7,045 nucleotides of DNA, taken from contig CALLWN010000269.1 in the NCBI GenBank assembly GCA_938016505.1, positions 1 to 7,045 on the forward strand, given 5' to 3'. Positions 1 through 6,255 of this stretch are shown piece by piece (the first letter of the stretch is position 1; the number at the start of each line of letters is the position of its first letter). Source of the stretch: an uncultured Sphingomonadaceae bacterium. GTDB taxonomy: Bacteria > Pseudomonadota > Alphaproteobacteria > Sphingomonadales > Sphingomonadaceae. The translations under genes were made by a program, and so were the position numbers. The notes below the pieces were generated by a model. That model was not told the DNA's origin, made no database searches, and worked only from the letters and a program-made list of their open reading frames with translations.

Positions 1-252
1 GTCGAGCGTGCCGTCGGCTGCGTCGGCTGCGAACAGGCCGGCGACAGGCAGCAGGGCGGCGAGCAGCGCGCCGACCCAGAGAACGGCAAGGCCGGCGCGG
101 GCGAGCAGCCCCGGTTCGGGCCCGAGCGCGAAGGCGAAGACAATGGCGACGAGGAGGAAGAACAGCGGCGGCAACAGCGCCTCGCCGGGCCGCGCGACGA
201 TTCGGGCAAGATCGCGGCCGACGAGGCGGACGAGCAGCCGGGCGACGCCCAC
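1..252 (-). CDS. ccmB: Heme exporter protein CcmB, N-terminal part (runs off the left edge)
   Basis: CcmB is the membrane permease subunit of the CcmAB(CD) ABC transporter used in System I cytochrome c maturation, acting in the inner membrane with the ATPase CcmA. The 84 visible codons, read from a GTG, start VGVARLLVRLVGRDLARIVA and continue with a hydrophobic stretch at about residues 26-43 (LLPPLFFLLVAIVFAFAL), then GPEPGLLARAG, a second hydrophobic segment at about 54-75 and the acidic end FAADAADGTLD. The order of charged N-terminus, LLP-LFF-LV segment, GPEP and LFAAD-DGTLD is typical of CcmB N-termini. The GTG is chosen because it follows the DUF1192 stop by one base and has a weak GGAAG seven bases upstream; no ATG fits. 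Family length is roughly 220 residues, so most of the protein lies outside. ccmA is not upstream here, unlike the usual ccmA-ccmB order. The family call is from pattern recognition, not a search. Confidence 0.8.
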   Translation of the reverse strand, partial: MGVARLLVRLVGRDLARIVARPGEALLPPLFFLLVAIVFAFALGPEPGLLARAGLAVLWVGALLAALLPVAGLFAADAADGTLD

Positions 253-253
253 C

Positions 254-454
254 TCAGGGCTTCCGGAACAGGGCGTCGGCCGCCGAGCGGTGCCGGCTTG
301 CGCCCTCGAGCTTCGCCCGGGTGCGCGCGATCTCGGCCTCGAGGGCGGCGATTCGGGTCTTGAGCTCGGCGACCGACAGGGGGTCGAGATCCTGGCGGGC
401 GAGCAGGCGCAGCGGATCGTCGGGGCGGGCGGGGAGGAGATCGTCGGGGTCCAT
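254..454 (-). CDS. DUF1192 family small protein
   Basis: A 66-residue soluble protein of unknown function, of the DUF1192 family of short alphaproteobacterial proteins. What shows it: an acidic N-terminus MDPDDLLPARPDDPLRLLAR, then QDLDPLSVAELKTRIAALEA, a short heptad-like helix (about residues 31-51) likely to form a coiled coil, and the closing SRHRSAADALF motif. The frame stays open upstream to a GTG at 550, but the extra 32 residues are Ala/Arg-rich, do not resemble family members and lack a ribosome binding site, so the ATG at 454 is preferred; it also gives the usual family length. Its stop TGA lies one base before the ccmB GTG, so the two are very probably co-transcribed and perhaps translationally coupled. 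It is divergent from the quinone oxidoreductase gene. Confidence 0.85.
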   Translation of the reverse strand: MDPDDLLPARPDDPLRLLARQDLDPLSVAELKTRIAALEAEIARTRAKLEGASRHRSAADALFRKP

Positions 455-519
455 GGCCGGCTTGTCGGCCAGCAGCGCCGGCTGCGCAAGCCTGCGGGCG
501 CGGGCTGGCGCCGCCTTGC

Positions 520-535
520 GCCCGGCGTGCCGGGC
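520..535. promoter_or_regulatory. Perfect 7+2+7 inverted repeat in the divergent DUF1192/qor spacer
   Basis: GCCCGGC-gt-GCCGGGC is a perfect inverted repeat in the 119-base spacer (455-573) between the divergent DUF1192 and quinone oxidoreductase starts, ending 38 bases before the preferred qor ATG. It could be an operator for a dimeric regulator or a hairpin in a leader RNA. No convincing -35/-10 pair was found around it. In DNA this GC-rich, such repeats also arise by chance, so the regulatory role is inference. Confidence 0.25.
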
Positions 536-573
536 TGCTTTGCTCGACACCGTCGGTGAGGCGGGAGACGGGG

Positions 574-1602
574 ATGGCGACGGCAGCGGCTGGCGAGACT
601 CGGGCGGTGCCCGGGACGATGGTGGCGATCGACCCGGCAGGGCCCGGCGGGCCGGAGGTGCTGGTTCCGGTGACCCGTCCGGTGCCGGTGCCGGGGCCGG
701 GCGAAGTGCTGATCCGGGTGCATGCCGCAGGCGTCAACCGGCCCGACATCCTCCAGCGGCTCGGCCTCTACCCGATGCCGCCGGGCACCACGACCATTCC
801 CGGGCTCGAGGCGGCTGGCGAGGTGGTGGCAGTGGGCGAGGGCGTGACGGAGCCAAGGCCAGGCGACCCGGTGACGGCGCTTCTGATTGGCGGCGGCTAT
901 GCCGAGTATGCGGTGGCGCCGGCCGGCCAGTGCCTGCCGGTGCCGCCGGGCATGCGCTTCACCGAGGCGGCCGGGCTTCCCGAGACCTATTTCACCGTCT
1001 GGTCGAACCTGTTCGACGTGGCAGGCGCCAGGGCGGGCGACACCGTGCTGGTCCATGGCGGCACCTCCGGCATCGGCGTCACCGCAGTCGACCTGTGCAA
1101 GCTGTTCGGGCTCGAGGTCTATGTGACCTGCGGGACCGACCAGAAATGCGCGGCCGCGCGCGAGGTGGGGGCCGACCATGCCATCGACTACAATGCCCGC
1201 GACTATGTCGCCGAGGTGCGCGAGCTGACTGGCGGGCGCGGGGTGGACATCGTGCTCGACATGGTGGGCGGCGACTATGTGCCGCGCAACCTCGTCTGTC
1301 TTGCCGAAGGGGGCCGGCATGTCTCGATCGCGTTCCAGCGCGGCCAGCGCGCCCAGGTGGACATCGGCCTCATCATGCGCCGGCAGCTGACCCTGACGGG
1401 TTCGATGCTCCGCCCGCGCGACACTGCCTTCAAGGCCCGGATCGCGGCCAGCCTCAGGGAGAAGGTCTGGCCGGCCTTTGCCGACGGCCGCCTCCGCGCC
1501 CGGGTCGACAAGCTTTTCCCGCTTGCCGAGGCGGCGGCAGCGCACCGCCACATGGAGGCGGGCCGGCATGTCGGCAAGATCGTGCTGACCGTCGTCGACT
1601 GA
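574..1602 (+). CDS. NAD(P)H:quinone oxidoreductase, PIG3 (TP53I3-like) family
   Basis: A 342-residue zinc-free medium-chain dehydrogenase/reductase of the zeta-crystallin/PIG3 type, expected to reduce quinones with NADPH in the cytosol. Visible domains: an N-terminal GroES-like half (MVAIDPAGPGGPEVL near 16-30, AAGVNRPDILQRLGLYP at 51-67, IPGLEAAGEV at 75-84, GGGYAEYAVAP at 106-116) and a Rossmann half with the nucleotide-binding loop HGGTSGIG at 161-168. Further family marks are VDIVLDMVGG (224-233), LTGSMLRPR (274-282) and the C-terminal HMEAGRHVGKIVL. No zinc-ligand pattern is seen. The frame opens at a GTG at 556, but the ATG at 574 is preferred because GGGAG (563-567) lies six bases upstream. 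A third candidate is the ATG at 619, just before the conserved core. The next gene follows closely on the same strand. Natural substrate is not predictable from sequence. Confidence 0.9.
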   Translation: MATAAAGETRAVPGTMVAIDPAGPGGPEVLVPVTRPVPVPGPGEVLIRVHAAGVNRPDILQRLGLYPMPPGTTTIPGLEAAGEVVAVGEGVTEPRPGDPVTALLIGGGYAEYAVAPAGQCLPVPPGMRFTEAAGLPETYFTVWSNLFDVAGARAGDTVLVHGGTSGIGVTAVDLCKLFGLEVYVTCGTDQKCAAAREVGADHAIDYNARDYVAEVRELTGGRGVDIVLDMVGGDYVPRNLVCLAEGGRHVSIAFQRGQRAQVDIGLIMRRQLTLTGSMLRPRDTAFKARIAASLREKVWPAFADGRLRARVDKLFPLAEAAAAHRHMEAGRHVGKIVLTVVD

Positions 1603-1607
1603 GCCTC

Positions 1608-1636
1608 TGGCCCGCCGCCTGCCCATGCAGCGGCCA
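1608..1636 (+). other. Imperfect hairpin between qor and the fibrillin-like gene
   Basis: TGGCC (1608-1612) can pair with GGCCA (1632-1636), enclosing an inner CTGC-ccat-GCAG stem (1619-1630). Alternatively, GCCG(C)CTGC can pair with GCAGCGGC with one bulged C and the same CCAT loop. It starts five bases after the qor stop. There is no following T-run, so it is not a classical intrinsic terminator; it may stabilise the qor 3' end or partly attenuate read-through. Role is inferred. Confidence 0.3.
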
Positions 1637-1682
1637 AATGCGACAGGTTGACTGCCCGGAACGCGCGTCGCAGCGTGATGCG

Positions 1683-2318
1683 ATGCAAAACGCGCTTGCC
1701 TCGCTCCCCCGGCCGGCCTGTGCGAGGGCGGCGCGGCTGAAGACCGACCTGGCCGCGCTCGGTGCGGCGACGGAAGTGGGCTTTGCCGAGGGCGGCGCCG
1801 AAGTCGCCCGCCTGAAGGCGCTCGCGCGCGAGCTCGAACCGCTCAACCCGACCCCGGAGCCGGCCTCGGCCCAGGCGCTGCTGAAGGGCCGCTGGCACCT
1901 GCTCTACTCGAGCCTCGGGCTGCTCCGGGACACGACGCTCGCCCGCTACAGCTTCGGCCTGCTGCCGCCCGTGCCGGTGACTGCAGTCGAGATCTTCCAG
2001 GAGACCGACCCGGCGACCGGCCATTATGACAACATCATCCATTTCCTCGACGCGGCCGGCGCGCCGGGCCTGCTGGTGCTTGCCGGCGACTACCGGATCG
2101 AGGACGAGAGCCGGATCGACATCCGCTTCGACCGCGCGATCCTGACGACGGCGTCAGGCCGCAGCGTCCACCCGGTGACCGGCGGCGCCGGCGGTCCGAT
2201 CGAGGTCGTCATCAGCTACCTCGACGATGGCTTCCGGCTGATGCGTGGCGCCGGCGGGAGCCTCTACATCCTCGAGCGGCTCGACCCGCACCCGATGCGC
2301 TGGACCCGCGACAGCTAG
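1683..2318 (+). CDS. PAP/fibrillin domain protein
   Basis: A 211-residue protein resembling the PAP/fibrillin family (plastid lipid-associated proteins), lipocalin-like proteins that in plants and cyanobacteria associate with carotenoid- and lipid-rich membranes. Visible signatures: a helical N-terminus with EVARLKALARELEPLNPTPEP (about 40-60), the hallmark LLKGRWHLLYSS (about 66-77), a beta-rich middle (TAVEIFQETD, YDNIIHFLDA, YRIEDESRIDIRFDRA) and the C-terminal YLDDGFRLMRGAGGSLYILER, which matches the family's closing motif closely. No signal peptide or transmembrane helix is seen. The start is uncertain: the ATG at 1683 gives family-like length, while one at 1638 would add 15 residues but sits directly behind a hairpin; neither has a good ribosome binding site. 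It probably shares a transcript with qor, 80 bases upstream. Ligand and role in this organism are unknown. Confidence 0.75.
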   Translation: MQNALASLPRPACARAARLKTDLAALGAATEVGFAEGGAEVARLKALARELEPLNPTPEPASAQALLKGRWHLLYSSLGLLRDTTLARYSFGLLPPVPVTAVEIFQETDPATGHYDNIIHFLDAAGAPGLLVLAGDYRIEDESRIDIRFDRAILTTASGRSVHPVTGGAGGPIEVVISYLDDGFRLMRGAGGSLYILERLDPHPMRWTRDS

Positions 2319-2330
2319 GCCGCAGGGCCT
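2317..2330 (+). terminator. Short GC hairpin overlapping the fibrillin-like stop codon
   Basis: AGGCC-gcag-GGCCT is a perfect 5-bp stem with a 4-base loop, extendable by one T-G wobble, beginning inside the TAG stop at 2316-2318. It lies in the 49-base space between two convergent genes, where 3' ends are expected. There is no T-run after it, so efficiency as an intrinsic terminator is doubtful. Confidence 0.3.
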
Positions 2331-2367
2331 GAAGGCGGGAGGGCCAGCCGGGCGGTTCGGGAGGCGG

Positions 2368-2640
2368 TCATTTCGGCGCGGCAGCAGGGCCGGCGGGTGC
2401 GCCGCCGGCGCGGATCCGCGCCATCGCGGCGTCGGCCTCGGCGCGCGTGACCCTGCCGTCGCCGTTCGCGTCCATCATCAGGAAGCCCTGGGGCTGCCGG
2501 CCCGAGGCCTTCCACTCGGCGGCGCTCATCACGCCGTCGCGGTTGGTGTCGACCGTGTCGAAGAACCTGCCAGGCTGGGCCGCTGCGGCGGTTGCGGCAA
2601 GAAGCGTGGCGAGACTGACGGCAAGGCGGCTGACAGGCAC
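2368..2640 (-). CDS. Small secreted EF-hand calcium-binding protein
   Basis: A 90-residue protein with a signal peptide and two EF-hands. Residues 1-21 (MPVSRLAVSLATLLAATAAA plus A) form a Sec signal with likely cleavage before QPGRFF, so the mature protein is periplasmic or secreted. The two canonical 12-residue calcium loops are DTNRDGVMSAAE (31-42) and DANGDGRVTRAE (57-68), with Asp/Asn/Asp at positions 1, 3, 5 and Glu at 12. The C-terminus is an Ala/Pro/Gly tail. The start codon is GTG, supported by GAGGAG (2654-2649) eight bases upstream, which overlaps the prs stop codon. The gene follows prs by 12 bases, so the two are very likely co-transcribed, though no functional link between PRPP synthesis and a periplasmic calcium-binding protein is known to me. 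Calcium binding is predicted from the loops; the physiological role is unknown. Confidence 0.85.
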   Translation of the reverse strand: MPVSRLAVSLATLLAATAAAAQPGRFFDTVDTNRDGVMSAAEWKASGRQPQGFLMMDANGDGRVTRAEADAAMARIRAGGAPAGPAAAPK

Positions 2641-2652
2641 TGGAGACTCTCC

Positions 2653-3594
<942 letters not shown>

Positions 3595-3644
3595 GGGCGT
3601 CCCCTCGGGCTCTCTCTAGCGCGTGGCGGCAAAAGGGAAAGCCG

Positions 3645-5048
3645 TCAGCGCGCGACGAGGAAGCCGATGGCGGGCAGCAGCCCGACCCCGAGCAGGTTGA
3701 GCCAGAAGCCGCCCTTCACGAGGTCGGCGACGCGGATCCGGCCGCTGGCAAATGCGAGGGCGTTGGGCGGGGTTCCGGCGGGCATCATGAAGCCCCAGGA
3801 TGCAGCGAGCGCGGCCGGGATGGCAAGGGCGAGCGGCGGGGCTGCACCCGCGGCCGCCACTGCGGCCACGACCGGCATGAACCCGCTTGCGGTTGCGACG
3901 TTCGAGGCGAATTCCGTGACCACCACCATCAGTGCGACGATGAGCATGGCGAGCAGGAAGGGGTGGAGCGTTGCCAGCCCGTCGAGCCGGGTGCCGACCC
4001 AGCCGGCAAGCCCGGTGTCGGTGATGGCGGCCGCAAGCGCGAGGCCGCCGCCGAACAGCAGCAGCACCTCCCACGGCAGGCGGGCCAGATCACCGGGCAT
4101 GAGAAGGCGGCCGCCGGCGCCGTCGGGAATGACGAAAAGGGCAAGCGCTGCGATCATGGCGAGGATTGCGTCGTCGACGGCTGGCAGCCCCAGCAGATCG
4201 CGCACCAGGGGCAGCAGGACCCAGCCGGCGAGCAGAAGGACGAGCACGGGCACCAGCCGCCGTTCGGCAGCCGTCATCGGCCCCGGCCGGCCGATCGCGG
4301 CCTCGATGACGGCGGGGTCGACCGGGTTGGCGTTGAGCCGGTGGAGACTGGCCAGCAGGCGCGCCGCCAGCGGGACCGCGAGGGCCACCACCGGGAGCCC
4401 GAAGCCGAGCCAGGACAGGAAGCCGATGTCGGTCCCGAGGGCGCGGTTGAGGATCCCGGCGGCGATCGCGTTGGTGGGCGAGCCGACGAGGGTGCCGAGC
4501 CCGCCGATCGTCGCCGCCCAGGCGACCCCGAGAACAAGGGCCCTGGCGAGGCCGGCCTCGGCCTCGGGCCCGCGCGCTGCCTCGAGCGCGCCGACGAGGG
4601 CGAGCGCCACCGGGAGCATGATGAGCGTGGTGGCGGTGTTGGAGACGATCATCGAGGTGACCGCGGTCGCGGCCATGAAGCCGAGGAGGAGCCCGCGCTC
4701 GGTGCCGCGGGTGCGTGCAGCGACTGCGAGCGCGATGCGCCGGTGCAGCCCCGCCTTCTCGATCGCGCGGGCGACCATCGCCCCGCCGAGCACGAGGAAC
4801 AGGATCGGCGACCAGTAGTTCGCGGCAACGCCGGCGGGGGTCGCGGTTCCGAACAGCGGCAGGAGGATGAAGGGGAGCGTTGCAGTCGCGGCAATCGGGA
4901 TCGCCTCCGAGACCCAGAGGATCGCCATGGCGGCGGCGGCCGCCGCCACCAGCCAGCCGTCTGCCGAGAGGCCGGCCGGCGCCGGCAGCAGCCGCAGCAG
5001 GACAAGGGTGGCCACGGCGACCACGATGCCGGGGGGGAACGGCTTCAT
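3645..5048 (-). CDS. SLC13/DASS family anion (dicarboxylate or sulfate) transporter
   Basis: A 467-residue inner-membrane transporter of the divalent anion:Na+ symporter family, importing dicarboxylates such as succinate or other divalent anions; the exact substrate cannot be told. Many hydrophobic segments span the protein (about 8-23, 32-65, 80-95, 118-155, 168-200, 210-235, 265-281, 292-307, 327-343, 362-410, 450-465). Family marks: WVSEAIPIAATA (45-56), the first SNT motif at 136-138 within VSNTATTLIMLPV, the clamshell loop GSPTNA (189-194), the second motif as SNVAT (382-386) after TEF, and ASWGFMMPAGTPPNALAF (416-433), close to the family signature. The ATG at 5048 has only a weak GTGGA six bases upstream; a short leader ORF overlaps it as ATGA. 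It is divergent from the acyltransferase gene and followed by prs. Whether it uses Na+ or is proton-coupled is unknown. Confidence 0.9.
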   Translation of the reverse strand: MKPFPPGIVVAVATLVLLRLLPAPAGLSADGWLVAAAAAAMAILWVSEAIPIAATATLPFILLPLFGTATPAGVAANYWSPILFLVLGGAMVARAIEKAGLHRRIALAVAARTRGTERGLLLGFMAATAVTSMIVSNTATTLIMLPVALALVGALEAARGPEAEAGLARALVLGVAWAATIGGLGTLVGSPTNAIAAGILNRALGTDIGFLSWLGFGLPVVALAVPLAARLLASLHRLNANPVDPAVIEAAIGRPGPMTAAERRLVPVLVLLLAGWVLLPLVRDLLGLPAVDDAILAMIAALALFVIPDGAGGRLLMPGDLARLPWEVLLLFGGGLALAAAITDTGLAGWVGTRLDGLATLHPFLLAMLIVALMVVVTEFASNVATASGFMPVVAAVAAAGAAPPLALAIPAALAASWGFMMPAGTPPNALAFASGRIRVADLVKGGFWLNLLGVGLLPAIGFLVAR

Positions 5049-5074
5049 GATCGATCCACTTGGGACCGGTCCAT
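5045..5074 (-). CDS. Putative 9-codon leader ORF (MDRSQVDRS) coupled to the transporter gene
   Basis: On the minus strand an ATG at 5074 opens a 9-residue frame, MDRSQVDRS, whose TGA (5047-5045) overlaps the transporter's ATG (5048-5046) as ATGA. Its ATG is preceded by AGGAGGT with a six-base spacer, the best ribosome binding site in the window, while the transporter has only a weak site of its own. The arrangement suggests that ribosomes load on the leader and re-initiate at the transporter. The peptide repeats DRS and ends with CGA and TCA, codons expected to be uncommon at this GC content. It is not in frame with the transporter (offset 26 bases), so it is not a missed N-terminus. Translation of the leader is inferred, not shown. 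Confidence 0.5.
   Translation of the reverse strand: MDRSQVDRS
5063..5072. promoter_or_regulatory. Perfect 10-bp palindrome GGACCGGTCC in the divergent spacer
   Basis: GGACCGGTCC is fully self-complementary and lies in the 83-base spacer between the divergent transporter and acyltransferase starts, inside the leader ORF immediately after its ATG. It has no loop, so a protein-binding operator is more plausible than an RNA hairpin. Function is inferred; symmetrical 10-mers do occur by chance in GC-rich DNA. An additional GATCGATC palindrome sits at 5049-5056. Confidence 0.25.
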
Positions 5075-5079
5075 CTTTA

Positions 5080-5092
5080 CACCTCCTCCTCC
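5080..5092 (-). promoter_or_regulatory. Strong Shine-Dalgarno tract before the leader ORF
   Basis: On the minus strand the bases read GGAGGAGGAGGTG, containing AGGAGGT (5087-5081), a full-length match to the 16S rRNA anti-SD, six bases before the leader ATG at 5074. It is 32 bases from the transporter ATG, too far to serve it directly. This decides in favour of a translated leader. Confidence 0.6.
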
Positions 5093-5131
5093 AGCGCCTA
5101 CCCGCCCGCCGATCGCGGCCCCGGAGACGAG

Positions 5132-6241
5132 ATGGCGGAAAGCATCGGCGCGCGGCTGGAGCGCTTTGGCGGGATCGGCCCCGGCTTCGACCTGCTGCGG
5201 GTCGTGCTCGCCTCGGGCGTTGTTGTCTGGCACTGTTTTCCCCTGACCACCGGCAACGCCCGGCTGGTCGATGCCACGCCCTTCTGGTTCCTTGTCAACG
5301 TGTTTGTGCCGATGTTCTTCGTTGTCTCCGGCTTTCTGGTGACGGCGAGCGCGCACCGGGTCACGCTTGGTGCCTATCTCCTCAACCGGGTGGCCCGCAT
5401 CGTCCCGGCGCTGCTGTGCGTCGTCACCCTCTCGGCGGCTGTCGTCGGGCCGCTGGTGACCTGGATGCCGGCGTCGGCCTATTTCGCCGATCCGCTGGTG
5501 GCGCGCTACCTCGGCAATGTGATCGGGCTCGTCGCCTACCAGCTTCCCGGCGTGTTCGAGACACTGCCGGTCACCGGAGTCGTCAATGGCAGCCTGTGGA
5601 CCGTGCGGTTCGAATATGCCTCCTATGTCGGGCTCGGCGGCCTGATGCTTCTGGGACTGGCCCGGCGCTGGTGGCCCTATGCGCTGGTCTATGTCGCCCT
5701 CGTCGCGCTTGCGGCCGTGCTTGCCGTGGCGCGGGCATCGGGCGCGGCCGAGGGCAGCGTGCTCCCGATCGGCGAGGGGATCCTGCCGCAGGCGATGAAG
5801 GTGATCCCCTATTTCCTCCTCGGCGGCCTCCTCTTCGTCCTGCGGGATCGCGTGCCGTTCGACTGGCGGCTTGCGCTTGCCTCGATGCTCGTGATCCCCG
5901 CCGTCGGCCTTCTGGGAGATGCCGGCTGGCTCAAGGTCCCGCTGTTCTGGCTCGCGCTGGCCCCGGTGCTCGCCTATCTCACCATCTGGTTCGGCCTCGC
6001 CCGGCTGCCGAAGCCCGAGATCCTCGGCGGCGGCGATTTCAGCTACGGCATCTACCTCTACCATTTCCCGATCCTGCAGCTGCTCGTGCTTGCAACCGGC
6101 GTTTCCGACTGGTGGCTGCTGGCGCTCATGGCGGCAGTGCCCGTGGTGCTGGTGGCAGCGGCGTCCTGGCATTTCGTCGAGAAGCCGGCGCTGGTGTTGC
6201 GGAAGCGCTTCTCGCTCGCCGGGCGCCGGGCCGCGGCCTGA
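5132..6241 (+). CDS. Acyltransferase 3 (OafA/YrhL) family integral membrane protein
   Basis: A 369-residue multi-pass membrane acyltransferase of the type that O-acylates (often acetylates) surface polysaccharides, lipopolysaccharide or secreted glycans at the inner membrane. Visible marks: FDLLRVVLASGVVVWHCF (19-36) with the conserved His34 in the first membrane segment, VPMFFVVSGFLV (59-70), the cytoplasmic NRVARIVPAL (85-94), NGSLWTVRFE (152-161), about ten hydrophobic segments, then FSYGIYLYHFPI (303-314) and WHFVEKPAL near the end. No SGNH domain is fused. The frame is open further upstream to a TTG at 5060, but the ATG at 5132 has GGAG five bases before it and places the conserved first helix near the N-terminus as usual. 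It is divergent from the transporter. No glycan biosynthesis gene is adjacent, so the acceptor is unknown. Confidence 0.9.
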   Translation: MAESIGARLERFGGIGPGFDLLRVVLASGVVVWHCFPLTTGNARLVDATPFWFLVNVFVPMFFVVSGFLVTASAHRVTLGAYLLNRVARIVPALLCVVTLSAAVVGPLVTWMPASAYFADPLVARYLGNVIGLVAYQLPGVFETLPVTGVVNGSLWTVRFEYASYVGLGGLMLLGLARRWWPYALVYVALVALAAVLAVARASGAAEGSVLPIGEGILPQAMKVIPYFLLGGLLFVLRDRVPFDWRLALASMLVIPAVGLLGDAGWLKVPLFWLALAPVLAYLTIWFGLARLPKPEILGGGDFSYGIYLYHFPILQLLVLATGVSDWWLLALMAAVPVVLVAAASWHFVEKPALVLRKRFSLAGRRAAA

Positions 6242-6255
6242 GCGAGCGCTCAGGC
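6236..6255. terminator. Perfect 9-bp inverted repeat holding both convergent stop codons
   Basis: GCCTGAGCG-ag-CGCTCAGGC is a perfect inverted repeat. Its left arm contains the acyltransferase TGA (6239-6241) and its right arm the TCA that is the TGA of the opposing membrane protein gene (6252-6250). Only eight bases separate the two genes, so this is the only room for 3'-end signals, and the hairpin would form in RNA from either strand. There is no T-run on either side, so it may be a U-less GC-rich terminator or an RNA-stabilising 3' hairpin. Confidence 0.5.

Noticed and set aside
1648..1680. TTGACT resembling a -35 box before the fibrillin-like gene
   Set aside because: No acceptable -10 sequence lies at the right distance, and the implied transcript would start at or beyond the preferred ATG.
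321..1682. The 1.3-kb open extension upstream of the fibrillin-like gene in the same frame
   Set aside because: It runs out of frame through the quinone oxidoreductase, and the translation there is Arg/Ala-rich without family similarity; only the part from 1683 (or 1638) is family-like.
3624..3647. Possible terminator hairpin TGGCGGC-aaaagggaaa-GCCGTCA at the transporter stop
   Set aside because: On the sense (minus) RNA the stem has an A-C mismatch, leaving four good inner pairs, and no U-tract follows, so I do not call it a terminator.
3880..3920. Second SNT motif of the transporter reads SNV
   Set aside because: Variation at the third position is tolerated in this family, and all surrounding signatures are intact, so it is not evidence of loss of function.
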